A program made the translations under genes and the position numbers. Shown in pieces: positions 33,537 to 43,451 of a DNA stretch of 64,000 bases (the first letter of the stretch is position 1; each line of letters begins with the position of its first letter). The DNA comes from J014 sp964486055 (GTDB lineage Bacteria; Acidobacteriota; Blastocatellia; Pyrinomonadales; Pyrinomonadaceae). The stretch lies in contig CAZALE010000004.1 of NCBI GenBank assembly GCA_964486055.1, positions 156,241 through 220,240 of the forward strand, in the 5' to 3' direction. The notes beneath the pieces are model-generated. The model was not told where the DNA came from, made no database searches, and saw only the letters and a list, made by a program, of their open reading frames with translations.

Positions 33537-35381
33537 TCATTGTGAATAGATGGATTCTATTATTTGCTTGTATTTTTCATCTATGACTCGCCTTTTGACT
33601 TTGAGAGTAGGCGTTAACTCGCCGCCCTCGACCGTGAATTCATTTTCCAATAGCGCTATCTTCTTTATTTTTTCGTATTTCGATAAATCGCTCGTCAAAG
33701 AGTCTACTTCAGATTGCATGAAGCTGATTATTTCCGGATTACGACACAGGTCAGCATTGGTCTTAAAGCTTATGCCATTGGATTTAGCGTATAGTTTTAA
33801 TGCATCAAAATTGGGAACAATCAAAGCTGCTGGAAATTTTCTCTCGCTTCCTATTACAACTACCTGATTTACATACATAGAACCCTTTATTTTCTGCTCT
33901 ATTGGAGCTGGAGCGATATATTTTCCTCCAGATGTCTTGAACAGTTCTTTTTTTCGATCAGTAACCTTTAAAAAACCATCTGCATCCAACTCGCCGATAT
34001 CGCCAGTCTTGAACCAACCATCTGGAGTAAAAGCTTCTTCAGTGGCCTGTGGTTTTTTATAATATCCGATCATTACGTTTGGTCCGATGACTTCGATTTC
34101 TCCATCCGAAGCTATGCGAACTTTTACATTACGAATTGGACGCCCAACCGTCCCCAGTCTGCATTCTAGGGGATTATTGGACGAAATGACAGGCGAGGTC
34201 TCTGTCAATCCATAACCCTGCATTATCTTGACGCCTGCACCATTGAAAATAAGATATATTTCATCTGATAATGCAGCTCCGCCAGTTATACAATAACGCA
34301 ACCGCCCGCCGAAGAAAGCTCGAAATTTGGAAAATACTAATTTATCAGCAACTCTATGCTTTATTTTCAAAACGAAGGGCACAGGCTGATTGAACTCTTT
34401 CCTCAATGCGTATTCTTTTGCTGTAACAATAGCCCATTCAAAAATTTTAGATTTCAGCCGGCTTTCTGAGGCAGCCCTCTCCTTAGCCTTCAGGTAAACT
34501 TTTTCAAAGATTCTCGGTACACCTACAAAAATGGTAGGACGAACCTCTTGTAAATTCTCAGGCACCTTCTCTATTGCCTCTGCATAATAAACTGACATGC
34601 CATTTAGAATGTAACCATACATCGCTGTGCGTTCGAAAACGTGTGAAAGCGGCAAAACCGACAAAGGTATATCTTGATCTGATACATCAAATTTTTCTAT
34701 CGCATCAATTACATTAGAAACTATGTTATAGTGGGAAAGCATGACCCCCTTTGGCTCTCCTGTTGTCCCAGAAGTATATATCAAGGTAGCGACGTCATCA
34801 GGTTCTACAGCTTTTTCAAGGATAGATATCAAATCTGGGCTGCCCTCCCTTAACAACTCGCCTTTCTTTTCCAATTCATCTATGGATAAGGATTTATCCA
34901 CATCAATCCCTTCCGTATCAAAAAAAATGAGTTTTTCAACCGTAGGACAATCTACTAAAATATCAGCTATTCTCTCGTACGCTGCTTTATCTTGTATAAA
35001 TAAAACTCTAACCTCTGCGTCATTAAGGATATAACGAACTGAACTTGGAGCAAGTGTCGTATAAATCGGGACATCAATAAATCCAGCTAACTGACATCCA
35101 GCATCGGTCAATGTCCACGCAGGTGAATTTGCTGCTAATATCGCAACACGATCCCCTTTACGAAGGCCCAGTGAGTGAAGACCAAGGGCTATTTTCTCTG
35201 CTTTAGCAATCATTTGAGCTGATGAAATACTCTTCCAAACCCCTTTGGATTTGTAATTCAAAGCATCTGGCTTTGGATGTCTTGTCGCGGCTTGACGAAA
35301 TAACTCTCCTAACGTTCTAGGTTCATTTTCGAAAAGCGGAACTCTCTCCACTTTTGCTCTTCTCGTATCGTTCATAATCAC
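33537..35381 (-). CDS. fadD: Long-chain acyl-CoA synthetase
   Basis: A 614-residue AMP-forming synthetase. The AMP-binding P-loop is TLIYTSGTTGEPKGVMLSH, followed by the YGLTETSP motif, GWFKTGDIGELD and the lysine region VTDRKKELFKTSGGKYIAP. It activates fatty acids with ATP and CoA. The GTG at 35381 has AGGGG 7 bases upstream; an ATG at 35375 is the alternative. It lies 4 bases after the TetR gene, so the regulator and enzyme share the operator at 36019. It could feed the WS/DGAT about 19 kb away. Confidence 0.93.
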   Translation of the reverse strand: MIMNDTRRAKVERVPLFENEPRTLGELFRQAATRHPKPDALNYKSKGVWKSISSAQMIAKAEKIALGLHSLGLRKGDRVAILAANSPAWTLTDAGCQLAGFIDVPIYTTLAPSSVRYILNDAEVRVLFIQDKAAYERIADILVDCPTVEKLIFFDTEGIDVDKSLSIDELEKKGELLREGSPDLISILEKAVEPDDVATLIYTSGTTGEPKGVMLSHYNIVSNVIDAIEKFDVSDQDIPLSVLPLSHVFERTAMYGYILNGMSVYYAEAIEKVPENLQEVRPTIFVGVPRIFEKVYLKAKERAASESRLKSKIFEWAIVTAKEYALRKEFNQPVPFVLKIKHRVADKLVFSKFRAFFGGRLRYCITGGAALSDEIYLIFNGAGVKIMQGYGLTETSPVISSNNPLECRLGTVGRPIRNVKVRIASDGEIEVIGPNVMIGYYKKPQATEEAFTPDGWFKTGDIGELDADGFLKVTDRKKELFKTSGGKYIAPAPIEQKIKGSMYVNQVVVIGSERKFPAALIVPNFDALKLYAKSNGISFKTNADLCRNPEIISFMQSEVDSLTSDLSKYEKIKKIALLENEFTVEGGELTPTLKVKRRVIDEKYKQIIESIYSQ

Positions 35382-35385
35382 TGTC

Positions 35386-36012
35386 TTACCCCTGACGATT
35401 TAAGACACCATTGAAAAACACTGAAATAACCGTTTCTGACATGGGCGCTAGTGGATAATTTTTCTTAGATAAAATCCAATTGGTGACCATCTCATCTAAA
35501 GCGCCAAATAAAATTTTCGCGCATACCGTCGGATTCAAATCAGATCGAAATATACCCTTCTGCTGCCCTTCAATGAAAGCCTCCTTAATTATGTTTAAGT
35601 ATTCAGCGAAGGCAGTGGTAGAAAACTCCTCCATGAACTTTGTCGAACCCCTCAGCTCTACTTGAAAAACAACAGCCAAATCCCTATCTTTACCCAGCTT
35701 CTCTAAATGTAATTTCGCTATTTTTCTCAGCTTATCGGCCGGGTCATCAGTCTTTTCTAACTCCTTTTTCGCCTCAGCTATGAAAATACTCATAGCATGC
35801 TGAAAAATCGAATGCAGGATGTCATCCTTATTCTTGAAGTACAAATAAACCGTCCCATCAGCAACTCCAGCTTGTCGCGCAATATCCGATACCTTCGAGT
35901 TAAAATAACCATTTTCAGAAAATACCTTAATGGCTGCCCTCAAAATAGCATCTCGCTTTATTCCTGCTGAGCTTTTATTAATTACCTCGTTAGATCTAAG
36001 TTCTTTCCTCAT
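35386..36012 (-). CDS. TetR-family regulator, FadR-like
   Basis: A 208-residue TetR repressor from the ATG at 36012; an ATG at 36033 lies inside the operator and is less likely. The HTH covers about residues 20-65, with SDIARQAGVADGTVYLYFKNK. The C-terminal ligand domain is helical and resembles FadR (YsiA) of Bacillus, which binds acyl-CoA. It is first in a two-gene unit with fadD. The palindrome TGAATGA-N4-TCATTCA just upstream matches the FadR operator pattern, which supports autoregulation and control of fadD by acyl-CoA. Confidence 0.88.
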   Translation of the reverse strand: MRKELRSNEVINKSSAGIKRDAILRAAIKVFSENGYFNSKVSDIARQAGVADGTVYLYFKNKDDILHSIFQHAMSIFIAEAKKELEKTDDPADKLRKIAKLHLEKLGKDRDLAVVFQVELRGSTKFMEEFSTTAFAEYLNIIKEAFIEGQQKGIFRSDLNPTVCAKILFGALDEMVTNWILSKKNYPLAPMSETVISVFFNGVLNRQG

Positions 36013-36018
36013 ATAATT

Positions 36019-36036
36019 TGAATGAGCAATCATTCA
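36019..36036. promoter_or_regulatory. FadR-type operator palindrome
   Basis: TGAATGAGCAATCATTCA is a perfect 7-bp inverted repeat with a 4-base spacer. It matches the reported FadR consensus of Bacillus subtilis (TGAATGA-N4-TCATTCA) in both half-sites. It lies immediately upstream of the likely start codon of the tetR gene. Confidence 0.8.
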
Positions 36037-36107
36037 GTTTTCATAAAAACTACAAAAATTGGAGAGAAAAATCAAGCTTTCTAGTTTGTATTAAATAAAA
36101 AAATTAT

Positions 36108-36149
36108 GAGCTTGCCAACAAAATTTCGACTTTTTTAGATGGCAAGCTC
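36108..36149 (-). terminator. Terminator after aldehyde dehydrogenase gene
   Basis: A 10-bp stem (GAGCTTGCCA / TGGCAAGCTC) with a 22-base loop, followed on the minus strand by ATAATTTTTTTATTT. Confidence 0.75.
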
Positions 36150-36170
36150 CTTTTTGGTATTTCCTAAAGA

Positions 36171-37679
36171 TTAGACTTCGACGATATCAATCTGAGCTTT
36201 TTGAAGTCTACCTGAATAGTCAATGTAGATGGCTTTCCATTCTGAGAAAATGTCAAGAACCTGAGTTCCAGCTTCGCGATGTCCATTACCGGTTGCTTTT
36301 GTCCCACCAAAAGGCAGATGCACTTCTGCACCGATTGTTGCAGAGTTAACGTAGCAAATACCAGTATATAGCTCTTGGAGTGCGTAAAAAGCTTTATTTA
36401 CGTCTTGAGTATAAATGGCAGATGAGAGCCCATATTTTACTCCATTTACAATCTCTATTGCTTCATCTAAAGTGGAGAAAGGAATTACAGCAGTGACTGG
36501 ACCGAAAATTTCCTCTTGTTCAATTCGCATCCCTGGAGCTACATCAATAAAGACAGTAGGTTCGATGAAATAGCCCTTAGCATAATCGCCTGTGGTCAGA
36601 CGATTGCCTCCACAAACAAGCTTTGCCTTGTCATGATTCTTTCCTATCTCTATGTAGCTGAGAATCTTCTCCACTGCTTGTTGATTTATAACTGGCCCCA
36701 CATCAGTTGACGGATCTAATCCATTACCAACTTTCAATCTGCGTGCTCTATCAACGAACTTTTCGACAAACTCATTGTATATGCTCTTGTGAACAAGTAA
36801 TCTGGACGATGCGGTACACCTCTGGCCACTGGTACCAAAAGCTCCCCACAAACAGCCTTCAATAGCATTATCAATAGCCGCGTCATCCATTATGATGATT
36901 GCATTTTTCCCTCCCATCTCGAGGCTAACAATCTTATTTTGCCTTGCACACTCCTCAGCAATCACTTTTCCTGTGTCTGTGGAGCCCGTAAAGGAAATTA
37001 ACCTGACAGCCTCGTTACTGACCAAAGCTTTTCCAGGCTCCGCGTCTCCGTTCACCAAATTGACAACCCCTGGTGGAACTCCAGCCTCTTCGCAAGCTTT
37101 GATCAAGTTAACTGCTGATAGAGGCACATCTTCACCCGATTTTAACACTACAGTATTTCCACAGATGAGTGCTGGCATTAATTTCCATGATGGAATTGCC
37201 ATCGGAAAATTGAATGGTGTTATTAACCCACAGATTCCAACAGGTTGCCTTACACACATTGCAGCCTTGTTGGGCATCTCAGCTGGAGTGGTAAAGCCAT
37301 GTAGACGCCTTCCCTCACCAGCTGCAAAATATGTGCAATCGATGGCCTCTTGAACATCTCCGCCCGCTTCCTTTAAGACTTTACCCATTTCACGTGTCAT
37401 CTGCTGAGCATATAGATCTTTGTTACGGCGTAGGATTTCACCTAATCTAAATAGAATCTCGGCCCTACGCGGTGCTGGAGTTCTACGCCAACGCACCGCC
37501 GCCTCTGCCGCAGCAGCAACTGCTCGATTAACATCCTCAGCATTAGACTTAGGAAATATTCCTATGACCTCGCTCGTATCAGCAGGATTTATATTCTCAA
37601 ACCATTCACCCGAAGATGATTCTACCCATTCTCCACCAATGTAATTGTAATACCTTTGTGCTGAACTCTGTGCTTTCAT
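36171..37679 (-). CDS. NAD(P)-dependent aldehyde dehydrogenase
   Basis: A 502-residue ALDH. It has ITPFNFPMAIPSWK, the NAD loop FTGSTDTGK, the catalytic Glu region LEMGGKNA and the catalytic Cys in GTSGQRCTASS. The C terminus (GHREAGTQVLDIFSEWK) resembles the group that includes aminoadipate-semialdehyde dehydrogenase-like enzymes; the substrate is not certain. It lies 19 bases after an HtrA-type protease gene and shares its transcript; the terminator follows. There is no signal peptide, so it is cytoplasmic. Confidence 0.9.
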   Translation of the reverse strand: MKAQSSAQRYYNYIGGEWVESSSGEWFENINPADTSEVIGIFPKSNAEDVNRAVAAAAEAAVRWRRTPAPRRAEILFRLGEILRRNKDLYAQQMTREMGKVLKEAGGDVQEAIDCTYFAAGEGRRLHGFTTPAEMPNKAAMCVRQPVGICGLITPFNFPMAIPSWKLMPALICGNTVVLKSGEDVPLSAVNLIKACEEAGVPPGVVNLVNGDAEPGKALVSNEAVRLISFTGSTDTGKVIAEECARQNKIVSLEMGGKNAIIIMDDAAIDNAIEGCLWGAFGTSGQRCTASSRLLVHKSIYNEFVEKFVDRARRLKVGNGLDPSTDVGPVINQQAVEKILSYIEIGKNHDKAKLVCGGNRLTTGDYAKGYFIEPTVFIDVAPGMRIEQEEIFGPVTAVIPFSTLDEAIEIVNGVKYGLSSAIYTQDVNKAFYALQELYTGICYVNSATIGAEVHLPFGGTKATGNGHREAGTQVLDIFSEWKAIYIDYSGRLQKAQIDIVEV

Positions 37680-37698
37680 CTTTTAACTCACTCCTTAA

Positions 37699-39192
37699 CT
37701 ATCTTATGGTAAATTGAACAATTCTCTTTTGTACCGATTGTGTTCTGCGATTGTAACTGGCTACATGCAAAACCACAGGATCACCCGGCTTTAATTCACC
37801 AGCAATCTGATTAAAGGACTTCACATCTGAGACTTGTTTTCTGTTTATTCTCTGAATAAGATCACCACGCATGATAAGATCAGAATTCGTGGAGTATCTC
37901 AAATCATTTAGAAAACTCGATGGATCTATATCTTTAACTAAAACCCCTTTTTCTCCCTCTAGATTGTAACTTTTAGCCAGAGAGGGATTTAAGTCTACTA
38001 AAACGAGTCCAAATGAAGAACTGTCAGTTTTCTTGGGCATGTTACTTTCGGTTATTGTTTTGTTTGTTGGGCGCTCGGCTAATTTCAAATTAACGACCTT
38101 TCTCTCCAAAATATCGCCATTCTCGCGCAAAAATACGATATTAACGTCTCTGTCAGGTCCGGCTAATGCAACTTTCATTATCAAGTCATGCGCATTCTGC
38201 ACCTTCTCACCATTAAACTCCGTGATTACATCCCCCACTTGCAAACCAGCTCTACCCGCCGGACTCTGCTTGTCTGCAATATTTGTGATAATAGCTCCTT
38301 TTGCTTCGTCCAAACCGTATACTTTCGCAAATTCATTTCTGACCGAATCAAGATTTACGCCCAGATATCCTCTCCTTACTCTCCCATATTGAACGATTTG
38401 ACGATATACAAACAGAGCTTCTTTAGAAGGAAGCGCAAAGCTAACGCCACTGAAATTACCCGTCACGGTGGCAATCTGTGAGTTGACGCCAATAACCTCA
38501 CCGTCCATGTTTACTAACGGGCCACCCGAGTTGCCTCTATTCACTGCAGCATCGGTTTGAATAAATCTCTGAAAAGGGGATGAAAAAGGAGTTTCGCGTT
38601 GCACTTGAGAGATTATTCCAGCCGTTGCGGATTGCTCTAAACCAAAAGGTGATCCTATTGCCAATACCCATTCTCCTAATTGAACAGCATCAGAATCACC
38701 AAAGGCTATCGTGGGTAGCTCCTTATTGGCATCTATTTTTAAAACAGCTATGTCAGTCTCCTCGTCTACACCAACTATAGAGGCTTGATATTCCTCTCCA
38801 TTTTCTAAGCCGACCATTACTCTAACAGCATCCTCTACTACGTGAAAATTGGTTATTATGTAGCCACTCTTATCGATTATGAAGCCACTACCAACACCAT
38901 AATTAGCCCGACGTGGTAACTGGTCTTGATAAGATCTTTCCTCCGACGGAGAATCTTTTGGAGTTTCAGCAAAGGTGATTTCGGATGCCATTCTGTATCT
39001 AGCTCTAACACTTACCACTGCTGGCTCTACTTTTTTTATAACGGCAGAAAAAGCAGCTGAAAGCTCTTTGGTCGTTTTAATCGAATCATCAGCCCCAGAG
39101 TGCCTAAAAGCTAGAATAATGAGTAAGCTGAAAAATCCGATGAGTATTATAAGTGAAGTCAATTTAAACCCGCTTGTGAAATTGATTGACAT
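37699..39192 (-). CDS. HtrA/Deg-type serine protease, two PDZ domains
   Basis: A 497-residue envelope protease. The membrane anchor is at residues about 11-28. The triad is His117 (ITNFHVVED), Asp147 (DEETDIAVLK) and Ser222 (NRGNSGGPL). Two PDZ domains follow (about residues 275-370 and 400-490). It resembles DegQ or DegS in layout. It is the second HtrA of the window and differs from the first in having a longer C terminus. It is co-transcribed with aldehyde dehydrogenase, which may be coincidental. Confidence 0.92.
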   Translation of the reverse strand: MSINFTSGFKLTSLIILIGFFSLLIILAFRHSGADDSIKTTKELSAAFSAVIKKVEPAVVSVRARYRMASEITFAETPKDSPSEERSYQDQLPRRANYGVGSGFIIDKSGYIITNFHVVEDAVRVMVGLENGEEYQASIVGVDEETDIAVLKIDANKELPTIAFGDSDAVQLGEWVLAIGSPFGLEQSATAGIISQVQRETPFSSPFQRFIQTDAAVNRGNSGGPLVNMDGEVIGVNSQIATVTGNFSGVSFALPSKEALFVYRQIVQYGRVRRGYLGVNLDSVRNEFAKVYGLDEAKGAIITNIADKQSPAGRAGLQVGDVITEFNGEKVQNAHDLIMKVALAGPDRDVNIVFLRENGDILERKVVNLKLAERPTNKTITESNMPKKTDSSSFGLVLVDLNPSLAKSYNLEGEKGVLVKDIDPSSFLNDLRYSTNSDLIMRGDLIQRINRKQVSDVKSFNQIAGELKPGDPVVLHVASYNRRTQSVQKRIVQFTIR

Positions 39193-39277
39193 AACACGAA
39201 GATTCCTTTCTGATTTAGTATACCAGATATAAAATGATCAGACTTTATACCCATCGCCTCATATGAGCAAACCTGAC

Positions 39278-40231
39278 TCACATCGAGAGTAGAATTTTCA
39301 AAGCTCCTTTTTTCGAAGCTGCCTCAAAAGCCTCAATTCCCTTATCAAGCGAAAATATCTCAGAGATTAGTTCTCTCACTTTGATCTTACCTTTTTTCAA
39401 AATTTCCAGAGCCGGTGCGAACTTTCCGCATCTGGAACCTATGATTGAAATCTCGTCCACGACGGCCCTCCACATCTCTACTGGCGTTTCACCATGAAAT
39501 GTAGATTTCAAAACTATGAAGCCCTTAGGCTGCACTATATCCATAGCCATTTGCATTCCCGTTCTGTTGCCGCTAGCTTCAACGACAACATCAAAAAGCC
39601 TTCCATATTTTTGCGCTTTTTCGATCAATGCAGTCTCTATGCCATGCCTTTTAGCGATTGCAAGTTTGTGTTGATGCTTACCGATTAAAGTAACGTTGTT
39701 GCTCTTTAATGACAAAACCATCGCCGATAGTAAGCCAAGCTTGCCATCACCTATGACTGCAACCTTCATGTTTGGATGAATCTCTATCCTCTCGGTTATG
39801 GCATAGGCCGCAGCCAATGGTTCGACGAAAACGGCTTCTTCGTCGGTGATCGTCTCAGGAACCTCGAGCAGATTTAGCGTTGGTAAGCTTACAAACTCCG
39901 CATGTGCTCCATCTCTACCATGAATTCCTAGAACAGTCCTGCGAGGACAATGCCTTGAGTCACCAGCCTTACAAAGAAAACAAACTCCACATCCGACATT
40001 TATTTCCCCAACTACTCTCTTGCCAATCCATGAAACTTCGGCGCATTTCTCAACTATTCCTACAAATTCATGGCCTAGAATCCCTACGAATCCAGCATAA
40101 CCCCGCACTATCTCTAAATCCGTATTACAAATGCCCGATTTTAAAACTCGGATTACTGCCTCTGCATCATTAATCCGAAAGTTAACCTCTTTTAACCTTA
40201 ATTTTTTCCCATCGAAGTGAAGCGCTTTCAT
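39278..40231 (-). CDS. Zinc-dependent alcohol dehydrogenase (MDR family)
   Basis: A 317-residue medium-chain dehydrogenase. The structural-zinc motif is CGVCFLCKAGDSRHC (C-x2-C-x2-C-x7-C), the catalytic-zinc region is SGICNTDLEI and GHEFVGIVE, and the Rossmann loop is VIGDGKLGLL. It is slightly shorter than typical (about 340). Substrate unknown. Its start overlaps the stop of the radical SAM gene by four bases (ATGA), so translation is coupled. Confidence 0.87.
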   Translation of the reverse strand: MKALHFDGKKLRLKEVNFRINDAEAVIRVLKSGICNTDLEIVRGYAGFVGILGHEFVGIVEKCAEVSWIGKRVVGEINVGCGVCFLCKAGDSRHCPRRTVLGIHGRDGAHAEFVSLPTLNLLEVPETITDEEAVFVEPLAAAYAITERIEIHPNMKVAVIGDGKLGLLSAMVLSLKSNNVTLIGKHQHKLAIAKRHGIETALIEKAQKYGRLFDVVVEASGNRTGMQMAMDIVQPKGFIVLKSTFHGETPVEMWRAVVDEISIIGSRCGKFAPALEILKKGKIKVRELISEIFSLDKGIEAFEAASKKGALKILLSM

Positions 40232-41664
40232 AGAACGTTTTCTATTACAAACTTCATAAAGCCTTTCAAGTCCATCGGATAGATTGGGACAGGAAAGCTT
40301 CTACTTAAAGCATCAAAGCTCATTCCATCGAGAAAGATCGGTTCATCTGATTTGATTGTGTGAAGAGGGATAACGGCAAAGTTACCATAAACTTTATTTT
40401 TTACCGATAAAAAGTCGCGGCCTGTTAGCAATCCGGCTACAGCGACATCACCTCCAAAATAACTATTTGGAACAGCCATAACCTTGAGATCCGTGCTTAA
40501 AAGTGAATTCAGCTCAGCTATTTGCTCCGCGAGAATCGGAGCGAACATTTCACCAGTCAAAATGCTACCAGATAGGTTCTTTTCTTTTGCTATCGGCAGT
40601 TTATTAATCTTTGGTGTTGGAAAATTAGCCAATTTATGAGTTCTGACGCTTTCCTTAGCTATTCTGTCTATTTCCGAGAAATCTGATTTTTGTAGCTTTT
40701 TTAGAAATTTCTCAAAGCTGTCTAGGAAGCTTCTGACCATTCCAACTCCATCTTCTATCTGGGGATAATTACCGTAATGACGCCGAGAAGGTATTTGTTT
40801 TCCAGCCTTTATGTATATCTCGTCGGCAAGAAATGCAAACGTTACGCCCAACTCTCTTCGAAATCTTTTTTGGAGAATTGTGACTTGCCTTATAGTGCTC
40901 CGACAAAATTCTGAAGTAACACGCGTCAAGCGCTTATCAGTATTGTAACGCGTTAGCGCGACCGGCACGATAGCAACTGAAATAACCTTCGGATAGAGTT
41001 TTGCTAAATCCAACAACGTCTTTTCTAATATCTTCCCATCGTTTATGTTGGGGCATAAAACTATCTGGGCGTGGATTTGAATACCATTATCAAGCAAAAA
41101 TTTTAATTTGTCCGAGATATCAGCACGCTTTTCATCAACTCCTAACAGATAAGCGCGTGTTTTAAGATCCGTAGCATGAATTGATACATACTGAGGCGTT
41201 AGTCTCTGCTCAACTATTCTCCTGATTTCATCGGGAGTCACTGAGGTAAGCGTAGTGTAATTTCCATAAAGAAATGAGAGTCTTATATCTTCATCTCTTA
41301 CGAATAAGCTTGGCCTTGCATCGGCTGGATTACCCTTACAAAAGCAAAAAATACAATCATTGGCACATTGACGAGGAATGATTTGCTCAAAACTTAAACC
41401 GAGATCTTCATGCTCATCTCGCTCGATCTCTACTTCCCAGGTCTCACCATTTCTTTTCTTAACCACTAAGGTCAGATAGGTCTCTCCAGAGGTTTGGAAG
41501 CGAAAATCTAGGTAATCTCTAACGATGTGTCCATTAACCCTTACAATCCTGTCTTTTGCCTCTAAACCTATCTCGGCAGCTATGCTATTGGGCTCGACTT
41601 CAGTAATCATTACGCCAGGTCGTCTGACTTGTGTGACGGCAGGTGTGACAGCAAATTCATACAT
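40228..41664 (-). CDS. Radical SAM-like DUF512 protein with PDZ domain
   Basis: A 478-residue protein. Residues about 10-65 form a PDZ-like domain (GVMITEVEPNSIAAEIGL). The iron-sulfur motif is CANDCIFCFC, a C-x3-C-x2-C, followed by RLSFLYGNYTTLTS. A DUF512 domain makes up the C-terminal half. This is a NifB-related uncharacterised family widespread in bacteria. It overlaps the zinc dehydrogenase gene by four bases, suggesting a shared pathway. The substrate is unknown. No signal peptide. Confidence 0.85.
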   Translation of the reverse strand: MYEFAVTPAVTQVRRPGVMITEVEPNSIAAEIGLEAKDRIVRVNGHIVRDYLDFRFQTSGETYLTLVVKKRNGETWEVEIERDEHEDLGLSFEQIIPRQCANDCIFCFCKGNPADARPSLFVRDEDIRLSFLYGNYTTLTSVTPDEIRRIVEQRLTPQYVSIHATDLKTRAYLLGVDEKRADISDKLKFLLDNGIQIHAQIVLCPNINDGKILEKTLLDLAKLYPKVISVAIVPVALTRYNTDKRLTRVTSEFCRSTIRQVTILQKRFRRELGVTFAFLADEIYIKAGKQIPSRRHYGNYPQIEDGVGMVRSFLDSFEKFLKKLQKSDFSEIDRIAKESVRTHKLANFPTPKINKLPIAKEKNLSGSILTGEMFAPILAEQIAELNSLLSTDLKVMAVPNSYFGGDVAVAGLLTGRDFLSVKNKVYGNFAVIPLHTIKSDEPIFLDGMSFDALSRSFPVPIYPMDLKGFMKFVIENVL

Positions 41665-41700
41665 CTTTCATTCTACACTTCTGAAAAAATCTTTTTTATG

Positions 41701-41732
41701 AAAAAAGCCGACTCGTGGCTTCGAGTCGGCTT
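41701..41732 (-). terminator. Terminator after GWxTD gene
   Basis: An 11-bp stem (AAGCCGACTCG / CGAGTCGGCTT) with a 6-base loop, followed on the minus strand by T's. Confidence 0.88.
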
Positions 41733-41751
41733 ACTATTAGAAAACTGCACT

Positions 41752-43359
41752 TTACTGAACTATCTTAAACTTGGCTGATGCCTCCAGAGGTTTATTGTTA
41801 GTATTCACTCTATCACGAATGAGGATCTTTATTTCGTAATCTCCGAGCGGCAATTGTGTGGTCGGTAGCAATTTAGCTATCGTTAACCTTTGACCATAAT
41901 CGCTCAAATCATTCCAGTCTTCCTTTTGTCTAAACATCTCTTTACCTTCCTTTAAGATCACGTATTCAACATCCACAGCTGGGCGGAGTGTCGTTTGGTC
42001 AATACCAGCATTGTATATATGCATGTAAATTCCTACGTCTTGCCCTTTCTTAAATTCCCCAGACAAATTTGGCACAACCTTTTCCTTACCGATTACAAAC
42101 ATTCCGCCTATGTCTTGCTCTGTAGTGTATCTCAACTTGGAAGCAAGTATAAGAGTTGATGTAGAAAGCTTATCTGGTTCATACTTAGGCACCTCAAATC
42201 CTATGCTTCTAATTCCTCTACTGCCACTTGCAACATCGCGAACTATTACATCGATTTTGTATCTCCCAGGCGCAAGCGTCATAGCTTTTTGATAAATGGA
42301 CTTTCGTTCTTTCATCTCAGCTAGCTCTTGAGGTGAAGCGCTTGTGGTAACTGAATCCTCGAATATGCCTGATCTCTTGCCACTTACGGCCGTTATGCGG
42401 CCAAATATATTCATCTTGGCTGTGGGTAATCCGCCTTCTTCCTCAAACGTTAGCTCTCGATTATCAGTTTGAATCGTGAAAGTCGTTATGACTTGATTGT
42501 CTGATTGACGGAAAAAGTCTATTCTCACGTCAAAATCTAAAGGATTAGTGTCTATGATTGGAGAATCCAAACTAGCCTGAAGATCCGTAAATTTCACTTG
42601 AGGAGGACGCTGCAAGGCCGTTAGTATTTCTAATCGCCGAAATGGCATATCTTGCTCACGCATAAAGGTATTGTTTGAATTGTATCGCCCCGCTATTCTA
42701 TCTGCTTTATCTGCTAAGCCAAGTTCCTCCGCTAAGGTAAGCCCAGCTCCGGGAACCATCAATAGTGCATCTTTTTCATATGGACTACGGGCTATCCTGT
42801 ATTCTCCAGTTCCTGTTGGATCAACAAATTCAATCTCGATCCCGCTACCAACTCCCTCTATGTGACGATAAAACCATATTTCAAATGGATAGGTCGTTGT
42901 AGTGCCTCCACCTTCCCAACTTGGACGATTGTAAGTACCGCCTGCTGGATAAGACTCTATCGAATCAGGCTTTCCAAACATTATATAGATTCTGCCTCTA
43001 TCTGTTTTCCATCCGGGAATTCCAGAAGTGAAGTGCTCATTGGCGTAAGCTATTCTTTCGTAGTATTCCTCTCTAAATTCATTTTCTTCTGTGTCAGGGT
43101 TCGGATCACGCCTTCTCCAAAAGTTCTCTATGAAGTTTTCTCTTTCTTCATCCGTCTCAAGCGCTAAGAAAGCTTTTTTCTCCTCTGGAGTAATTATGTA
43201 TGCCACATCCTTGTTAAGCCAGTCCTTATAAACTTTGGACATTTCTTTCTTCACTTTTCGAGGTTTTTGAGTAACGTCTTGTGGCTGATCGTTCCCTTGC
43301 CCGAATAAACTAATACAGAAAATGACTGAAATTATTACTGCCAACAGTGCTCTGTTCAC
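41752..43359 (-). CDS. Secreted GWxTD-domain protein
   Basis: A 535-residue protein with a signal peptide (residues 1-21, cleavage near LFGQ). The GWxTD motif is seen as GWKTDRGRIYIMFGKPD at about residues 112-130. The family is found mainly in Acidobacteriota, Bacteroidota and relatives and is of unknown function, often next to secreted proteins. The remainder is beta-rich. It lies downstream of tatA/tatC in the same direction, after a 92-base gap. It supports an acidobacterial-type host. Confidence 0.85.
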   Translation of the reverse strand: MNRALLAVIISVIFCISLFGQGNDQPQDVTQKPRKVKKEMSKVYKDWLNKDVAYIITPEEKKAFLALETDEERENFIENFWRRRDPNPDTEENEFREEYYERIAYANEHFTSGIPGWKTDRGRIYIMFGKPDSIESYPAGGTYNRPSWEGGGTTTTYPFEIWFYRHIEGVGSGIEIEFVDPTGTGEYRIARSPYEKDALLMVPGAGLTLAEELGLADKADRIAGRYNSNNTFMREQDMPFRRLEILTALQRPPQVKFTDLQASLDSPIIDTNPLDFDVRIDFFRQSDNQVITTFTIQTDNRELTFEEEGGLPTAKMNIFGRITAVSGKRSGIFEDSVTTSASPQELAEMKERKSIYQKAMTLAPGRYKIDVIVRDVASGSRGIRSIGFEVPKYEPDKLSTSTLILASKLRYTTEQDIGGMFVIGKEKVVPNLSGEFKKGQDVGIYMHIYNAGIDQTTLRPAVDVEYVILKEGKEMFRQKEDWNDLSDYGQRLTIAKLLPTTQLPLGDYEIKILIRDRVNTNNKPLEASAKFKIVQ

Positions 43360-43451
43360 AACTTCACCTCCAGAATTTAGTCCTTGCTACATTTTATTTC
43401 GATTTTTCAATACGTTCAAGATGCAAGGTTAAAACGAAAAAGTTGCTTTAA

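Noticed and set aside
36892..37353. Long plus-strand open frame (153 codons) opposite the aldehyde dehydrogenase
   Set aside because: It lies antisense to a gene with clear catalytic motifs and shows no recognisable protein features or ribosome binding site.
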